Assembly (NCBI GenBank): GCA_038246785.1
Contig: JBBRVP010000015.1
Location: 10,000 to 73,999, forward strand
Reading direction: 5' to 3'
DNA: 64,000 nucleotides
Origin: JBBRVP01 sp038246785
GTDB lineage: Bacteria > Actinomycetota > Actinomycetes > Jiangellales > Jiangellaceae
The translations under genes and the position numbers were made by a program. The notes under the pieces are model-generated. The model was given only the letters and a program-made list of their open reading frames with translations. It was not told the DNA's origin and made no database searches. Shown here one piece after another: positions 42,774 to 52,622 of this stretch. Positions within the stretch are counted from its first letter, which is position 1. Every line of letters begins with the position of its first letter.

Positions 42774-43710
42774 CCAGCCGGACGACGCTGCCGCCGGGTC
42801 CGGAGCGCACCTGGACGAGGTCGCTCAACGCGTTGGCGAGCCACAGGCCGCGACCACGCTCCTTGGTCGGCACGGGGATGCGTCGGCCGGCCAGCGGGTC
42901 GCTGAAGCGTCCGCTGTCGCGGACCTCGAGCACCAGGGCGCCGGGCTCGCGCCACACCCGCAGCCGACCGCTCCCCCCGCCGTAGCGCACGCTGTTGGAC
43001 GCGATCTCGTGGACCGCGAGGACGAGATCCTCAGTCCGGTCACGGTCGAGGCCGGCAGCGGCGGCCCGGTCGGCCACGAGCCTGCGCAGCCGGCCGAGGC
43101 CCGGCGCGTCGAAGCCGACCACCTCAACGTCATCCGGAGGCTCGGCGAGCTCCTCCGCGAAGACCGCGCCGGCGTGCAGGGCTCCGGTGTAGGCGGTGCT
43201 GCCGCGGTAGTCGCCGGACTCCAGCACGATCGGGTGGCTGGCGTGGGCGGCGGCCACCTCTGCCGGGTCGAGCGCGACGACGTCGTAGGCGCAGCGCATC
43301 CACAGCGGCGTGTCAGGGTCGACCGCGAAGTTGAGCAACGCGTCGTGCAGCCGGGACTCGGCGAGCTCGGACGGCGGGCGGCCCGCCCGCGCCGGCTCGC
43401 TGACGCCACGAACCGGTTGGCCCTGGGCGCCGTACTCGTCGAGGAAGCGGTGCCAGGCGGGAATCAGCCGGGCCGGGTTGCGGCCGAGTTCGGCTGTGTC
43501 GACGAGGCGGACCAGGCCGGCGTCTGCGCCGAGGGCGTCGGCGACCAGTTCGAGCCTGGCGCCTGGCACCGCCACCATGACCGGCTGGCCGGCGAGCAGC
43601 CCTTCCCGCACGAACGGCACTACGCCGGCGGAGAAGTCCTCGTCCCCGTGGCAGAGCAGCATCTCGTGCCGGAAGCCGGTGTGCGGCTTCGTGACGGCCT
43701 GCGTGGGCAC
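42760..43710 (-). CDS. MEDS-HATPase anti-sigma or sensor-kinase-like regulator
   Basis: This 316-residue cytosolic protein has an N-terminal MEDS domain (HEMLLCHGDEDFSAGVVPFVREGLLAGQPVMV) that senses or binds a small molecule, and a C-terminal GHKL ATPase fold with VLAVHEIASNSVRYGGG (N box), EVRDSGRFSDP (G1) and RGRGLWLANALSD (G2). The layout is like RsbW-type serine kinases that bind anti-anti-sigma factors. No partner gene is adjacent. The start is GTG 43710. It overlaps the decarboxylase end by 14 bp. Confidence 0.87.
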   Translation of the reverse strand: MPTQAVTKPHTGFRHEMLLCHGDEDFSAGVVPFVREGLLAGQPVMVAVPGARLELVADALGADAGLVRLVDTAELGRNPARLIPAWHRFLDEYGAQGQPVRGVSEPARAGRPPSELAESRLHDALLNFAVDPDTPLWMRCAYDVVALDPAEVAAAHASHPIVLESGDYRGSTAYTGALHAGAVFAEELAEPPDDVEVVGFDAPGLGRLRRLVADRAAAAGLDRDRTEDLVLAVHEIASNSVRYGGGSGRLRVWREPGALVLEVRDSGRFSDPLAGRRIPVPTKERGRGLWLANALSDLVQVRSGPGGSVVRLVSWL

Positions 43711-43723
43711 GCCGTCCGCCGCC

Positions 43724-44950
43724 TCAGGCGCCGGGCTCCGGAGCGGTCGGCGTCGCGGGACGGTCCTGCGGAGCGGACACCCCACCGGAGCCGTCGAGCG
43801 GGTCGGAGGGGTCGCCGCCGCCCGCAGCGCCCGCGGTGACGCCCGAGCGTCGCCCGCTCAACTCGGACTCCTCCACCTCGGCGATGGCTTCGGCGACCTC
43901 CCGCGCCGCCACGTCGGTGGCCTGGCGTGAGGCCTCCTCGGCCTCCCGCGTCGCCTCCTCCTGCGCGCGGCGGACGTCCTCCGGCAGCTCGCCGATCTCC
44001 TTTGGCCCCGACGGGCCGTCGCCGGCCTGGCCGGCCACCTGCCCGGCAAGGGTGCCGAGCCCCTGCAGGGCGGCGCCGAGCTCGCTCGGCACGATCCACA
44101 CCTTGTTGGCCGAGCCCTGGGCGATCTGCGGCAGCATCTGGAGGTACTGGTAGGAGAGCAGCTTCTGGTCCGGGTCGCCCCGGTGGATCGCGTGGAACAC
44201 GGTCTGGATCGCCTGCGCCTCACCGTCGGCCCGCAGGACCTGGGCCTGCTTCTCCGCCTCGGCCGTGAGGATCGTCGACTGCTTGGAGCCCTCGGCGCGC
44301 AGGATCAGGGACTGCTTCTCGCCCTCCGCGGTGAGGATCTGTGACTGGCGGTGGCCCTCGGCGGTGAGGATGACCGCGCGCTTGTCGCGGTCGGCGCGCA
44401 TCTGCTTCTCCATCGAGTCCTGGATGGAGTGCGGCGGGTCGATCGCCTTGAGCTCGACCCGGTTGACCCGGATCCCCCACTTGCCGGTGGCCTCGTCGAG
44501 CACGCCGCGCAGCGCGGTGTTGATCTCCTCGCGGCTGGTGAGGGTGCGCTCCAGGTCCATGCCACCGATGACGTTGCGCAGCGTGGTCACCGTGAGCTGC
44601 TCGATGCCCTGGATGTAGTTGGCGATCTCGTACGTCGCCGCCTTCGGGTCGGTGACCTGGTAGTAGATCACCGTGTCGATGGACACGACGAGGTTGTCCT
44701 GGGTGATCACCGGCTGCGGCGGGAACGACACCACCTGCTCGCGCAGGTCGAGCAGCGGGAGCACCCGGTCGACGAACGGCACGACGAGGGTGAGCCCCGG
44801 GTCGAGGGTGCGCTGGTAGCGCCCGAGCCGCTCGACGACGCCGGCCCGCGCCTGCGGAATGATCCGTACGGCCTTGGCGAGCGTCACCAGCACGAACAAC
44901 GCGACCAGTGCGACGACGACCAGACCGACGGTCTGACTGGTGTCAGGCAT
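43724..44950 (-). CDS. Stomatin/SPFH (band 7) domain protein, QmcA type
   Basis: This 408-residue protein has one N-terminal membrane helix (VGLVVVALVALFVLVTLAKAV), then the SPFH domain with IIPQARAGVVERLGRYQRTLDPGL, YYQVTDPKAATYEIANY and GMDLERTLTSREEINT. A coiled coil with repeated AEG-KQS units follows, then a Gly/Pro/Glu-rich tail. SPFH proteins form membrane rings that guard proteases or shape lipid domains. It is coexpressed with nfeD, 7 bp upstream. Confidence 0.92.
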   Translation of the reverse strand: MPDTSQTVGLVVVALVALFVLVTLAKAVRIIPQARAGVVERLGRYQRTLDPGLTLVVPFVDRVLPLLDLREQVVSFPPQPVITQDNLVVSIDTVIYYQVTDPKAATYEIANYIQGIEQLTVTTLRNVIGGMDLERTLTSREEINTALRGVLDEATGKWGIRVNRVELKAIDPPHSIQDSMEKQMRADRDKRAVILTAEGHRQSQILTAEGEKQSLILRAEGSKQSTILTAEAEKQAQVLRADGEAQAIQTVFHAIHRGDPDQKLLSYQYLQMLPQIAQGSANKVWIVPSELGAALQGLGTLAGQVAGQAGDGPSGPKEIGELPEDVRRAQEEATREAEEASRQATDVAAREVAEAIAEVEESELSGRRSGVTAGAAGGGDPSDPLDGSGGVSAPQDRPATPTAPEPGA

Positions 44951-44957
44951 CCTGCGC

Positions 44958-45410
44958 TCATCCCTCCGAGGGGTAGACGAGGGCGGTGGCGCCCTCGATC
45001 TCGATCACGTCGACGGTCTCGCCGGCCTCCATGACCTGGTCGGCGGAGTAGGCGCGGGCCGACCAGGTCTCGCCGGCCAGCTTCACCCGGCCCGACCGGC
45101 CGTCCACCCGTTCGAGGACCACCGCCCGCTTGCCCACCAGCGCCGCCACGCCGGTGCGGGTGCCCAGCGGCTGCCTGAGGTGGCGCATCGCCACCGGGCG
45201 GACGACGCCGAGCAAGGCGGCACTGAACACGATCGCCACGATCGCGGCCAGCAGCACCGGTGCACCGACCGCGGCCGCCACGGCGCCGGCGACGGCTCCA
45301 CCGGCGAGCATGAGGAACACCAGGTCGAGGGTCATCGTCTCGACCGTGCCGAGCACGAAGGCGAGCCCGAGCCAGAACACCCACTGGTTGTCGGTGAACC
45401 ACTCGAGCAT
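44958..45410 (-). CDS. NfeD-like protein
   Basis: This 150-residue protein has three membrane helices (WVFWLGLAFVLGTVETMTL, LVFLMLAGGAVAGAVAAAV, LLAAIVAIVFSAALLGVV), then an OB-fold (VLERVDGRSGRVKLAGETWSARAY). NfeD proteins pair with stomatins, and the neighbouring SPFH gene confirms the pairing. The protease domain of long NfeD is absent, as in the short form. Confidence 0.92.
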   Translation of the reverse strand: MLEWFTDNQWVFWLGLAFVLGTVETMTLDLVFLMLAGGAVAGAVAAAVGAPVLLAAIVAIVFSAALLGVVRPVAMRHLRQPLGTRTGVAALVGKRAVVLERVDGRSGRVKLAGETWSARAYSADQVMEAGETVDVIEIEGATALVYPSEG

Positions 45411-45419
45411 GCAGCCAAC

Positions 45420-46223
45420 CTAACTCAACCACCTCGCCCGCGCTGCGAACCTGCCCTCCGCCGAGGACACCTCCAGCGGCAGCCCGAAGCACTCGGTGAG
45501 CGCCGCGGAGGTGAGCGTCTCGACCAGCGGGCCGGCGGCCAGTACGCGCCCGTCACGCAGCAGCAGGGCATGGGTGAACGCAGGCGGCACCTCCTCGACG
45601 TGGTGGGTGACGAGCACCGTGGCCGGCGACGCTGGGTCGGCTGCGAGGTCGGCCAGCGTGCCCACGAGGCTCTCCCGGCCGCCGAGGTCCAGCCCGGCCG
45701 CGGGCTCGTCGAGCAGCAGCAGCTCAGGGTCGGTCATCAGCGCCCGGGCGATCTGCACGCGCTTGCGCTCCCCCTCGGACAGGGTCCCGTAGACCCGCTC
45801 GGCCAGGTGCCCCACGCCCAGCCGGGCGAGCAGCCCGGCTGCCCGCTCCTCGTCGTAGGCGTCGTAGGCCTCCCGCCAGCGCCCGACGACGGCGTAGGAG
45901 GCGGTGACCACGACGTCCCGGACCCGCTCGTGGCGTGGGATGCGCTCGGCGAGCGCGCTGGAGGTGAGGCCGATCCGCGGGCGCAGCTCGAAGACGTCGA
46001 CGGTGCCGAGGATCTCCCCGAGCACCGCCGCGTAGCCGTCGCTGGGGTGCATGACCGCCGCGGCCACCTGCAGCAGCGTCGTCTTGCCCGCGCCGTTGGG
46101 ACCGAGCACCACCCAACGGTCACCCTCGGCCACGGTCCAGGTCACCGCGTCCAGCAGCCGGGTCGAGCCGCGGATCACGGTCAGGTCGGCGAGCTCGAGC
46201 ACGGCCGGGGCGGCAGGTGGCAT
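45420..46223 (-). CDS. ABC transporter ATP-binding protein
   Basis: This 267-residue ATPase has Walker A GPNGAGKTTLLQ, the signature LSEGERKRVQIARAL, Walker B ELLLLDEPAAGLDL and the switch His in VLVTHHVEEV. The C-terminus is family-specific. No permease lies nearby, so it may serve a distant transporter or a cytosolic function. ATG 46223 gives MPPAAPAVLELADLTVIRG. A longer upstream frame to 46787 is antisense to the next gene. Confidence 0.92.
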   Translation of the reverse strand: MPPAAPAVLELADLTVIRGSTRLLDAVTWTVAEGDRWVVLGPNGAGKTTLLQVAAAVMHPSDGYAAVLGEILGTVDVFELRPRIGLTSSALAERIPRHERVRDVVVTASYAVVGRWREAYDAYDEERAAGLLARLGVGHLAERVYGTLSEGERKRVQIARALMTDPELLLLDEPAAGLDLGGRESLVGTLADLAADPASPATVLVTHHVEEVPPAFTHALLLRDGRVLAAGPLVETLTSAALTECFGLPLEVSSAEGRFAARARWLS

Positions 46224-46278
46224 CGGCGGCGAGCGTACGGCACCGGGCGTACGGCACCGCGTGCCTAGGCTGAGCGAC

Positions 46279-47058
46279 GTGCTCGCCCTGCCCCGCGCCG
46301 CCCGGCTCGCCGCCTGGGCCACCGCGTGGCTGCACGGACGCGCGCCGCTGGACACCGTCGTCGACGAGGTTCGTGGCGGCGGCGACGTGCACGAGGTGGT
46401 CGACCTGCCCGGCCACCCCGGCGCCGTCGGGCTCGGCACCGGGCTGGCCGCCCTGCGCGGGCTCGGCGCCACCGGCGTACGCGCGGCCCTGCCCGCTCCG
46501 GGCGACCCGCTGGGGCTGCCTGGTCCACCGGAGCTCACCGAGGCGGCGCTGGACGCCGGCGAGGCGGCGCTGCTCGTCGGCGCCGCCTGGGCGTGGGTTC
46601 CGGCGGTGCAGACGTACGGCCCGGCCGGCGACACTGGCACCCGCGTCACCTGGCAGGTCTGGGCGGCGGAACAACGCCCGGTCGACGTGCCGGGCCTGGC
46701 CGATGCCGAGCACCTGCTCGGTGTGGCGATGCGTGAAGCGGCCGCCGCGATCGGCGCGCTCGGGGTCGCCGGCGCTGACGACGCCACCGTCGCGGCTCTC
46801 GCCGAGTTGCGCGGGACGGGTGCCCCGCTGCTGCCGCCCGGTCACGGGCCCCGCGCGGCACGGGTCGCCGGCCAGGCGCTGCGCCTGCTCGCCGTGGCCC
46901 GGCTGGCGGCCGACGACGGCGGCACGGCGGTCTCCGCCGCTCAGGCCCAGATGCGGGCCGGCGCCCTGCCGCCGCTGGACCGGGCGGCACGGCGGGCCCT
47001 GCTGGCGGCCGTCGGTGCCGCCCTGGAGCCGTCATGGGCGTCGGGCCGCGCTGAGTAG
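46279..47058 (+). CDS. Conserved actinobacterial hypothetical protein
   Basis: This 259-residue protein starts VLALPRAARLAAWATAWLHGRAPLDTVVDEV. It is Ala/Leu-rich with no signal peptide or clear motif (GVGLGTGLAALRGLGATGVRAALP; RVTWQVWAAEQRPVDVPGLADAEHLL). Similar proteins are common next to serB in actinobacteria. The start is chosen because TAGGCT lies seven bases before GTG 46279; GTG 46261 is also in frame. Function is unknown. Confidence 0.75.
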   Translation: MLALPRAARLAAWATAWLHGRAPLDTVVDEVRGGGDVHEVVDLPGHPGAVGLGTGLAALRGLGATGVRAALPAPGDPLGLPGPPELTEAALDAGEAALLVGAAWAWVPAVQTYGPAGDTGTRVTWQVWAAEQRPVDVPGLADAEHLLGVAMREAAAAIGALGVAGADDATVAALAELRGTGAPLLPPGHGPRAARVAGQALRLLAVARLAADDGGTAVSAAQAQMRAGALPPLDRAARRALLAAVGAALEPSWASGRAE

Positions 47059-47068
47059 CGTGCCCGGG

Positions 47069-48316
47069 GTGAGCGATGACCGGACCCTGCTGGTCACCCT
47101 CACCGGTCGCGACCGCCCCGGGGTGACCCAGCGCCTGTTCGAGACGTTGTCCGGCTTGGATGTCGAAGTGGTCGACGTCGAGCAGGTCGTGCTCCGCGGA
47201 CGCCTCGTGCTGGGCGTGCTCGTGAGCGCGCCGGGCGACGAGTCCGCGGCGCAGGCGGCCTTGGGCGCGGTCGCCGACGAGCTCGCTATGGAGCTCGAGA
47301 CGGAGACGGGCACTGGCGACTCCTCGCCACGTCGGAGCGGGCGCAGCCACGTCACCGTGCTCGGCTTCCCCCTGCTGCCGGGCGCCTTCGCCGGTATCGC
47401 GGCGACGATCGCGGCCTGCGGGGGCAACATCGACCGCATCGTGCGCATGGCGCGCTACCCGGTCACGGCCGTCGAGCTCGACGTGTCCGGCACGGACCCG
47501 CAGGCGCTGCGCACCGAGCTGACCGCTGAGGCGGCCCGCCGCCACGTCGACGTCGCGGTGTCGCGCGCCGGGCTGTACCGGCGGGCCAAGCGTCTTGTCG
47601 TCATGGACGTGGACTCCACGCTCGTGCAGGGCGAAGTCATCGAGATGCTCGCCGCTCACGCCGGCTGCGCCGCTCAGGTCGCCCGGGTGACCGAGGCGGC
47701 CATGAGCGGCGAGCTCGACTTCGAGCAGTCGCTGCGGGCTCGCGTGGCGCTGCTGGCTGGGCTGCCGGAGGCGGCGCTGACGCAGGTGCGCCGCGAGGTG
47801 GTGCTCACCGCCGGGGCGCGGACGCTGGTACGCACGCTCAAACGGCTCGACCACCGCTTCGCCGTCGTGTCCGGCGGGTTCACCCAGGTCATCGACGGGC
47901 TCGTTGACGAGCTGGGCATCGACTACGCCGCCGCCAACACCCTCGACGTGGCCGACGGCAGGCTCACCGGGAGGCTCGTCGGGCCGGTGCTCGACCGGGC
48001 CGGCAAGGCGCGCGCACTCGAACGCTTCGCCGCCGCGGCTGGTGTCCCGCTGTCGCAGACGGTCGCGATCGGCGACGGCGCCAACGACCTGGACATGCTG
48101 GCCCGCGCCGGGCTGGGGATCGCCTTCAACGCCAAGCGCGCGGTACGCGACGCTGCGGACGCCGCGGTCAACGTGCCGTACCTCGACGCGATCCTCTACC
48201 TGCTCGGCATCACCCGGGAGGAGGTGGAGGCCGCCGATTCCGAGGAGGGCACACCGACCCCGGCACCGTCCCTCGCCGAACCGGTCAGCCCGACCGCGGC
48301 ACCGCGAACGCGCTGA
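47069..48316 (+). CDS. serB: Phosphoserine phosphatase
   Basis: SerB catalyses the last step of serine synthesis. The 415-residue protein has two N-terminal ACT-type regions (residues about 5-85 and 95-175), then a HAD domain with VVMDVDSTLVQGEVIEML (nucleophile Asp), GELDFEQSLRARVALL, VVSGGFTQVIDGL and IGDGANDLDMLARAG. A disordered tail follows residue 390. GTG 47069 has TAGCGT seven bases upstream, suggesting leaderless mRNA; ten bases separate it from the previous stop. Confidence 0.95.
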   Translation: MSDDRTLLVTLTGRDRPGVTQRLFETLSGLDVEVVDVEQVVLRGRLVLGVLVSAPGDESAAQAALGAVADELAMELETETGTGDSSPRRSGRSHVTVLGFPLLPGAFAGIAATIAACGGNIDRIVRMARYPVTAVELDVSGTDPQALRTELTAEAARRHVDVAVSRAGLYRRAKRLVVMDVDSTLVQGEVIEMLAAHAGCAAQVARVTEAAMSGELDFEQSLRARVALLAGLPEAALTQVRREVVLTAGARTLVRTLKRLDHRFAVVSGGFTQVIDGLVDELGIDYAAANTLDVADGRLTGRLVGPVLDRAGKARALERFAAAAGVPLSQTVAIGDGANDLDMLARAGLGIAFNAKRAVRDAADAAVNVPYLDAILYLLGITREEVEAADSEEGTPTPAPSLAEPVSPTAAPRTR

Positions 48317-48830
48317 GCCGGGCCTCGCCGACGTCCACCTCGGCCCAGGATCCGGCCACGTCGAACAGCGCCAGCGCCGATGTCGGGTACTTCTCGGTCA
48401 TCCGCGCCCGCGGCTCCGCCGCCGCCGCGTCCTGGTCGTCGAGTCGGGCGGCCAGCTGGGCCGTGCCGGGGTTGTGGCCGACCAGGACCAGTGTGCGTAC
48501 TTCCGTCGGGGTCTCGCGCACCACGTCGAGCAGCACCGCCGGCGAGGCGTTGTAGACCCGGGCGTCGAGCACGACGTCGCTCACCGGCGGGGTGAAGGCC
48601 GCCGCCACCAGCGCCCAGGTCTGCCGGGTGCGCAGGGAGTCGCTGAGCACGACGCGGTCCGGGCGTACGCCGTGCGCGACCAACCAGCGTCCGGCGGCCG
48701 GTGCCTCCGTCCGGCCACGGTTAGCCAGCGGGCGCTCGTGGTCGGCGACGTCGGGTGGCCAGTCGGACTTGGCGTGGCGGAGCAGCACGAGCCGCCGGTC
48801 GGCTGACATCGGGCGCGGGTCTTCGGTCAC
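48285..48830 (-). CDS. SixA-like histidine phosphatase
   Basis: This 181-residue protein has the RHG-like motif LVLLRHAKSDWPPD at residues about 14-27, SDSLRTRQTWALVA, and VLVGHNPGTAQLA with the second His. SixA enzymes remove phosphate from phosphohistidine proteins, including HPt domains. Its specific target is unknown. The last 32 bp overlap serB, tail to tail. The start could be a downstream ATG (MSADRRLVLL). Confidence 0.85.
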   Translation of the reverse strand: MTEDPRPMSADRRLVLLRHAKSDWPPDVADHERPLANRGRTEAPAAGRWLVAHGVRPDRVVLSDSLRTRQTWALVAAAFTPPVSDVVLDARVYNASPAVLLDVVRETPTEVRTLVLVGHNPGTAQLAARLDDQDAAAAEPRARMTEKYPTSALALFDVAGSWAEVDVGEARLSAFAVPRSG

Positions 48831-48858
48831 GCTCGAAGGGTTTCACTACGCTCGCGCC

Positions 48859-49872
48859 ATGTCTTCTGGAACCGCGACCGCGGGCACGCTGCTCGCGATC
48901 GGCGGCGCCGAAGACAAGTTGGGCCGGCGCACGGTACTGCGCCGCTTCGTCGAGGCGGCCGGCGGCCCGGCGGCCCGGCTGGCCGTGGTGCCGACCGCGT
49001 CGGCGCTCGGACCCGAGATCGTCGAGGTGTACGCCGCCGTGTTCCGCCGGCTCGGCGTGGCAGACGTGGTGACGGCCCGCCCGCAGACCCGCGCGGAGGC
49101 TGCCGATCCCGAGCTGGTGGGTGCCCTGTCCGGCGCGACCGGAGTGTTCATGACCGGGGGCAACCAGCTCAAGCTGTCGGCGACGATCTCCGGGACGCCG
49201 TTCGGCGACGCGGTCCGCGAGGTCTACGCCGACGGTGGGGCGGTCGGCGGCACGTCGGCAGGGGCGAGCGTGCTCGCCGAGCACATGGTGGCCTTCGGCA
49301 GCGGCGGCGCGACCCCCAAGCAACGGATGAGCCAGCTCGCGGCCGGCCTGGGCCTGCTCCCCGGCGTCGTCATCGACCAGCACTTCGAGCAGCGCAACCG
49401 GTACGGCCGGCTGCTGTCCCTCGTGGCCCAGTCGCCCAGCCTGCTCGGCATCGGCGTCGACGAGGACACCGCGGCCGTCGTCACCGAGCGGCGCTGGCTC
49501 GACGTCGTGGGGCGGGGCGCGGTCACCGTCGTGGACGGCAGTCACCTGCGCTCGACCGCCGACTCCGCGCGGCGCACCGCGCCGCTCATGGTGTCCGGCG
49601 CGGTCGTGCACGTACTGCCCACCGGCTGCCGCTTCGACCTCGTCGACCGCGTCCTCGTCGGCCTGGCCACCGAGCGTGCCGACGTGCTGCCGACCGACCC
49701 GGAGGTCGTGGAGCTGGCGCGGGCCGAGGGCGACCTGCGGCGTACGGCGCAGCTCGTCGCCACCGAGGGAGCCTCCCCCGCCGACGCCCGCCGCAACGCG
49801 CGGCGGTCGGTCCGCCGCACGCTGCGGCGACGGTCGAGCGGCCCACCCGCCGGTGAGGAGGGGACCGGATGA
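48859..49872 (+). CDS. cphB: Cyanophycinase
   Basis: CphB cleaves multi-L-arginyl-poly-aspartate to beta-Asp-Arg dipeptides. The 337-residue serine peptidase has VFMTGGNQLKLSATISGTP and GGTSAGASVLAEHMV (nucleophile Ser near 134) and VVIDQHFEQRNRYGRLLSLV. A basic C-terminal tail of about 60 residues follows. ATG 48859 has TACGCT six bases upstream. The stop overlaps the cphA ATG as ATGA, so the degrading and synthesising enzymes are cotranslated. Confidence 0.95.
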   Translation: MSSGTATAGTLLAIGGAEDKLGRRTVLRRFVEAAGGPAARLAVVPTASALGPEIVEVYAAVFRRLGVADVVTARPQTRAEAADPELVGALSGATGVFMTGGNQLKLSATISGTPFGDAVREVYADGGAVGGTSAGASVLAEHMVAFGSGGATPKQRMSQLAAGLGLLPGVVIDQHFEQRNRYGRLLSLVAQSPSLLGIGVDEDTAAVVTERRWLDVVGRGAVTVVDGSHLRSTADSARRTAPLMVSGAVVHVLPTGCRFDLVDRVLVGLATERADVLPTDPEVVELARAEGDLRRTAQLVATEGASPADARRNARRSVRRTLRRRSSGPPAGEEGTG

Positions 49873-52622
49873 CGAGCGCACCGGCCGGGCTGGAGGTCGC
49901 GCGAGCGCCGCGCCCGGACCTCGCCGTCGTGGAGACCCGCGTCTACCGCGGACCAAACGTGTGGTCCTACAGTCAGGCGCTGCACCTCGTGGTCGACCTC
50001 GGTTGCCTCGAGGACTTTCCCACCGACCGGCTGCCCGGCTTCGCCGACCACCTGCTCGAGCTGCTCCCCGGCTTGGAGCGGCACTCCTGCTCGCGCGGTC
50101 GGCATGGCGGGCTGATCGAGCGGATGCGGGAGGGGACGTGGCTCGGCCACGTCACCGAGCACGTCATCCTGCAGCTGCAGCAGGAGGCCGGCCACGACCT
50201 GCGCCGCGGCAAGACCCGTGAGCTCAAGGGCGTCCGCGGGCGATACCACGTCATCGTCGGTTACGTCGACGAGCGGGTGGCACTGGCGGCGACCCAGCTC
50301 GCCGTCCGGCTGGTCAACCACCTCGTCGAGCCGGAGGACGGCTTCGAGCCGCTGGAGGAGATCGAACGCTTCCTGGTCCGCGCGGAGCGCATCGCCTTCG
50401 GCCCCTCGACGCAGGCGATCCTCGAGGAGGCCGCAGCCCGCGACATCCCGTGGCAGCGGCTCAACGAGTACTCCCTCGTCCAGCTCGGACAGGGCGTCCA
50501 CCAGCAGCGCATCCGCGCCACGATGACCTCGAAGACCTCCGCACTGGCCGTCGACATCGCCGGTGACAAGGAGCTGACGACGCGGCTGCTCGCCGCGGCG
50601 GGGCTGCCGGTGCCGAAGGCGGAGTCAGTGCGATCGGTCGAGGCGGCACTGGCCGCGGCCCGCCGGATCGGCTACCCCGTCGTCGCCAAGCCGCTCGATG
50701 GCAACCACGGGCGCGGGGTCTGCCTCGATCTGCGCGACGCCGCGGCGCTGAGCGGGGCGTTCCCCATCGCCCAGGGGGAGTCGCGCCGCGGGTGGGTGGT
50801 GGTCGAGTCGTTAGTGACCGGGCGCGACTACCGCTGCCTCGTCATCGGCGGCCGCATCCAGGCCGTCGCCGAGCGGGTGCCGGCCCACGTCGTCGGCGAC
50901 GGGCGGCGTACGGTCGCCGAGCTCGTCGAGGCCACCAACGCCGATCCGCGCCGCGGACACGGACACGAGAAGGTCCTCACCAAGATCAACCTTGACGACC
51001 AGGCGCTGGATTTGGTCGCTGCGCAGGGTTTCGGCCCGGACGACGTACCCCCCAACGCCACCATGGTCAAGCTCGCCCTCACCGCCAACTTGTCGACCGG
51101 CGGGATCTCGATCGACCGCACCATGGAGGCCCATCCGGAGAACGTCGAGATCGCCGAGGAGGCAGCCCGAGTCGTCGGGCTGGACATCGCCGGCATCGAC
51201 TTCATCTGTCCCGACATCGCCGAGCCGGTGCGCGAGGCGGGTGGCGCCATCTGCGAGGTCAACGCCGCGCCCGGCTTCCGGATGCACACCCATCCCACCG
51301 AGGGCGACCCGCAGTTCATCGCCAAGCCGGTGGTCGACTCGCTGTTCCCGCCGGGCAGCCCCAGCCGGGTGCCGATCGTGGCCGTCACCGGTACCAACGG
51401 CAAGACGACAACCGCTCGCATGATTGCCCACATCTTCAAGGGACTCGGCCGGAAGGTGGGCATGACAAGCACCGACGGCATCGTCGTCGACGAGCGGCTC
51501 GTCATCCGCGCCGACGCCTCCGGGCCGAAGAGCGCGCGCATGGTGCTGCAGAACCCACGGGTCGACCTCGCCGTCTTCGAGGTCGCGCGCGGCGGCATCC
51601 TGCGTGAGGGGCTCGGGTACGACCGCAACGACGTCGCGGTGGTGCTCAACGTCGCCCCCGACCACCTGGGCCTGCGCGGCATCGACACCGTCGAGCAGCT
51701 TGCGGAGGTCAAGGCGGTCGTCGTCGAGGCGGTACCCCGCCACGGCGCGGCCGTGCTCAACGCCGACGACCCGCTGGTCCGGGAGATGCGGCGCCGCTGC
51801 TCCGGCGAGGTCGTCTGGTTCACCATGGCGGAGCCGGGCAGCGAGGTCCGCGAGATGGTCGAGACCGCCTGCCGCCGCGGCGGCAAGGCGGTGGTGCTCG
51901 ACCGCGGGCCGCTCGGCGACATGGTCGTGATCCGGCACGGACGCCGCTCGATGCAGCTGGCCTTCACGCACTTGATGCCGTCGACGCTCGGCGGCCGCGC
52001 GCTGATGAACGTGCAGAACGCCCTCGCCGCGGCGGGGGCAGCGTTCGCCGCTGGCGCCCCGCTGCACGACATCCGGCAGGGGCTGCGAACGTTCAGCACC
52101 TCCTACTACCAGTCGGCCGGCCGGCTCAACCAGGTGCAGGTGCGTGGCATCGACGTCATCGTCGACTACGCCCACAACCCGCCGGCGCTGCGGATGCTCG
52201 GGGACCTGGTCGACAAGCTCGGCGACTCGATGGAGGCGACCCACGAGGTCGGCCACGTCTCCCGCATCGGTGTCGTCGCCACGGCCGGTGACCGGCGCGA
52301 CGAGGACATGCGCGAGCTGGGGCGGGTCGCCGCCGACCACTTCGACGTCGTCGTGGTCCGCGAGGACGACAACCTTCGCCGCCGGGCGCCGGGCGACACC
52401 GCCGGGCTCATCGCAGAAGGCGTCACCGTCGGCATGGCCGAGGGCGCCCGGTGCAAGCGGGTGGAGACCGTGCTCGACGAGCTCGCCGCGGTACGCCGGG
52501 CGCTGGCCGTCGCCAACACCGGCGACCTCGTCGTGATCTGCGTCGACCAGTCCCGCCGCGTGCTCACTGAGCTGGAGACGCTGGCCCAGCAGGCCCAGGC
52601 CGGCGCCTCGCTCGACGAGTGA
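49869..52622 (+). CDS. cphA: Cyanophycin synthetase
   Basis: CphA makes cyanophycin by adding Asp to the backbone and Arg to its side chains using ATP. The 917-residue protein has an N-domain (VETRVYRGPNVWSYSQALHL), an ATP-grasp domain (residues about 215-480, with PVVAKPLDGNHGRGVCLDL and AGIDFICPDI...EVNAAPGFRMH), and a Mur-ligase module (P-loop VAVTGTNGKTTTARMIAH near 505, VDYAHNPPALRML). All modules look intact, so this is a full CphA1-type enzyme. The ATG overlaps the cphB stop. Confidence 0.97.
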   Translation: MTSAPAGLEVARAPRPDLAVVETRVYRGPNVWSYSQALHLVVDLGCLEDFPTDRLPGFADHLLELLPGLERHSCSRGRHGGLIERMREGTWLGHVTEHVILQLQQEAGHDLRRGKTRELKGVRGRYHVIVGYVDERVALAATQLAVRLVNHLVEPEDGFEPLEEIERFLVRAERIAFGPSTQAILEEAAARDIPWQRLNEYSLVQLGQGVHQQRIRATMTSKTSALAVDIAGDKELTTRLLAAAGLPVPKAESVRSVEAALAAARRIGYPVVAKPLDGNHGRGVCLDLRDAAALSGAFPIAQGESRRGWVVVESLVTGRDYRCLVIGGRIQAVAERVPAHVVGDGRRTVAELVEATNADPRRGHGHEKVLTKINLDDQALDLVAAQGFGPDDVPPNATMVKLALTANLSTGGISIDRTMEAHPENVEIAEEAARVVGLDIAGIDFICPDIAEPVREAGGAICEVNAAPGFRMHTHPTEGDPQFIAKPVVDSLFPPGSPSRVPIVAVTGTNGKTTTARMIAHIFKGLGRKVGMTSTDGIVVDERLVIRADASGPKSARMVLQNPRVDLAVFEVARGGILREGLGYDRNDVAVVLNVAPDHLGLRGIDTVEQLAEVKAVVVEAVPRHGAAVLNADDPLVREMRRRCSGEVVWFTMAEPGSEVREMVETACRRGGKAVVLDRGPLGDMVVIRHGRRSMQLAFTHLMPSTLGGRALMNVQNALAAAGAAFAAGAPLHDIRQGLRTFSTSYYQSAGRLNQVQVRGIDVIVDYAHNPPALRMLGDLVDKLGDSMEATHEVGHVSRIGVVATAGDRRDEDMRELGRVAADHFDVVVVREDDNLRRRAPGDTAGLIAEGVTVGMAEGARCKRVETVLDELAAVRRALAVANTGDLVVICVDQSRRVLTELETLAQQAQAGASLDE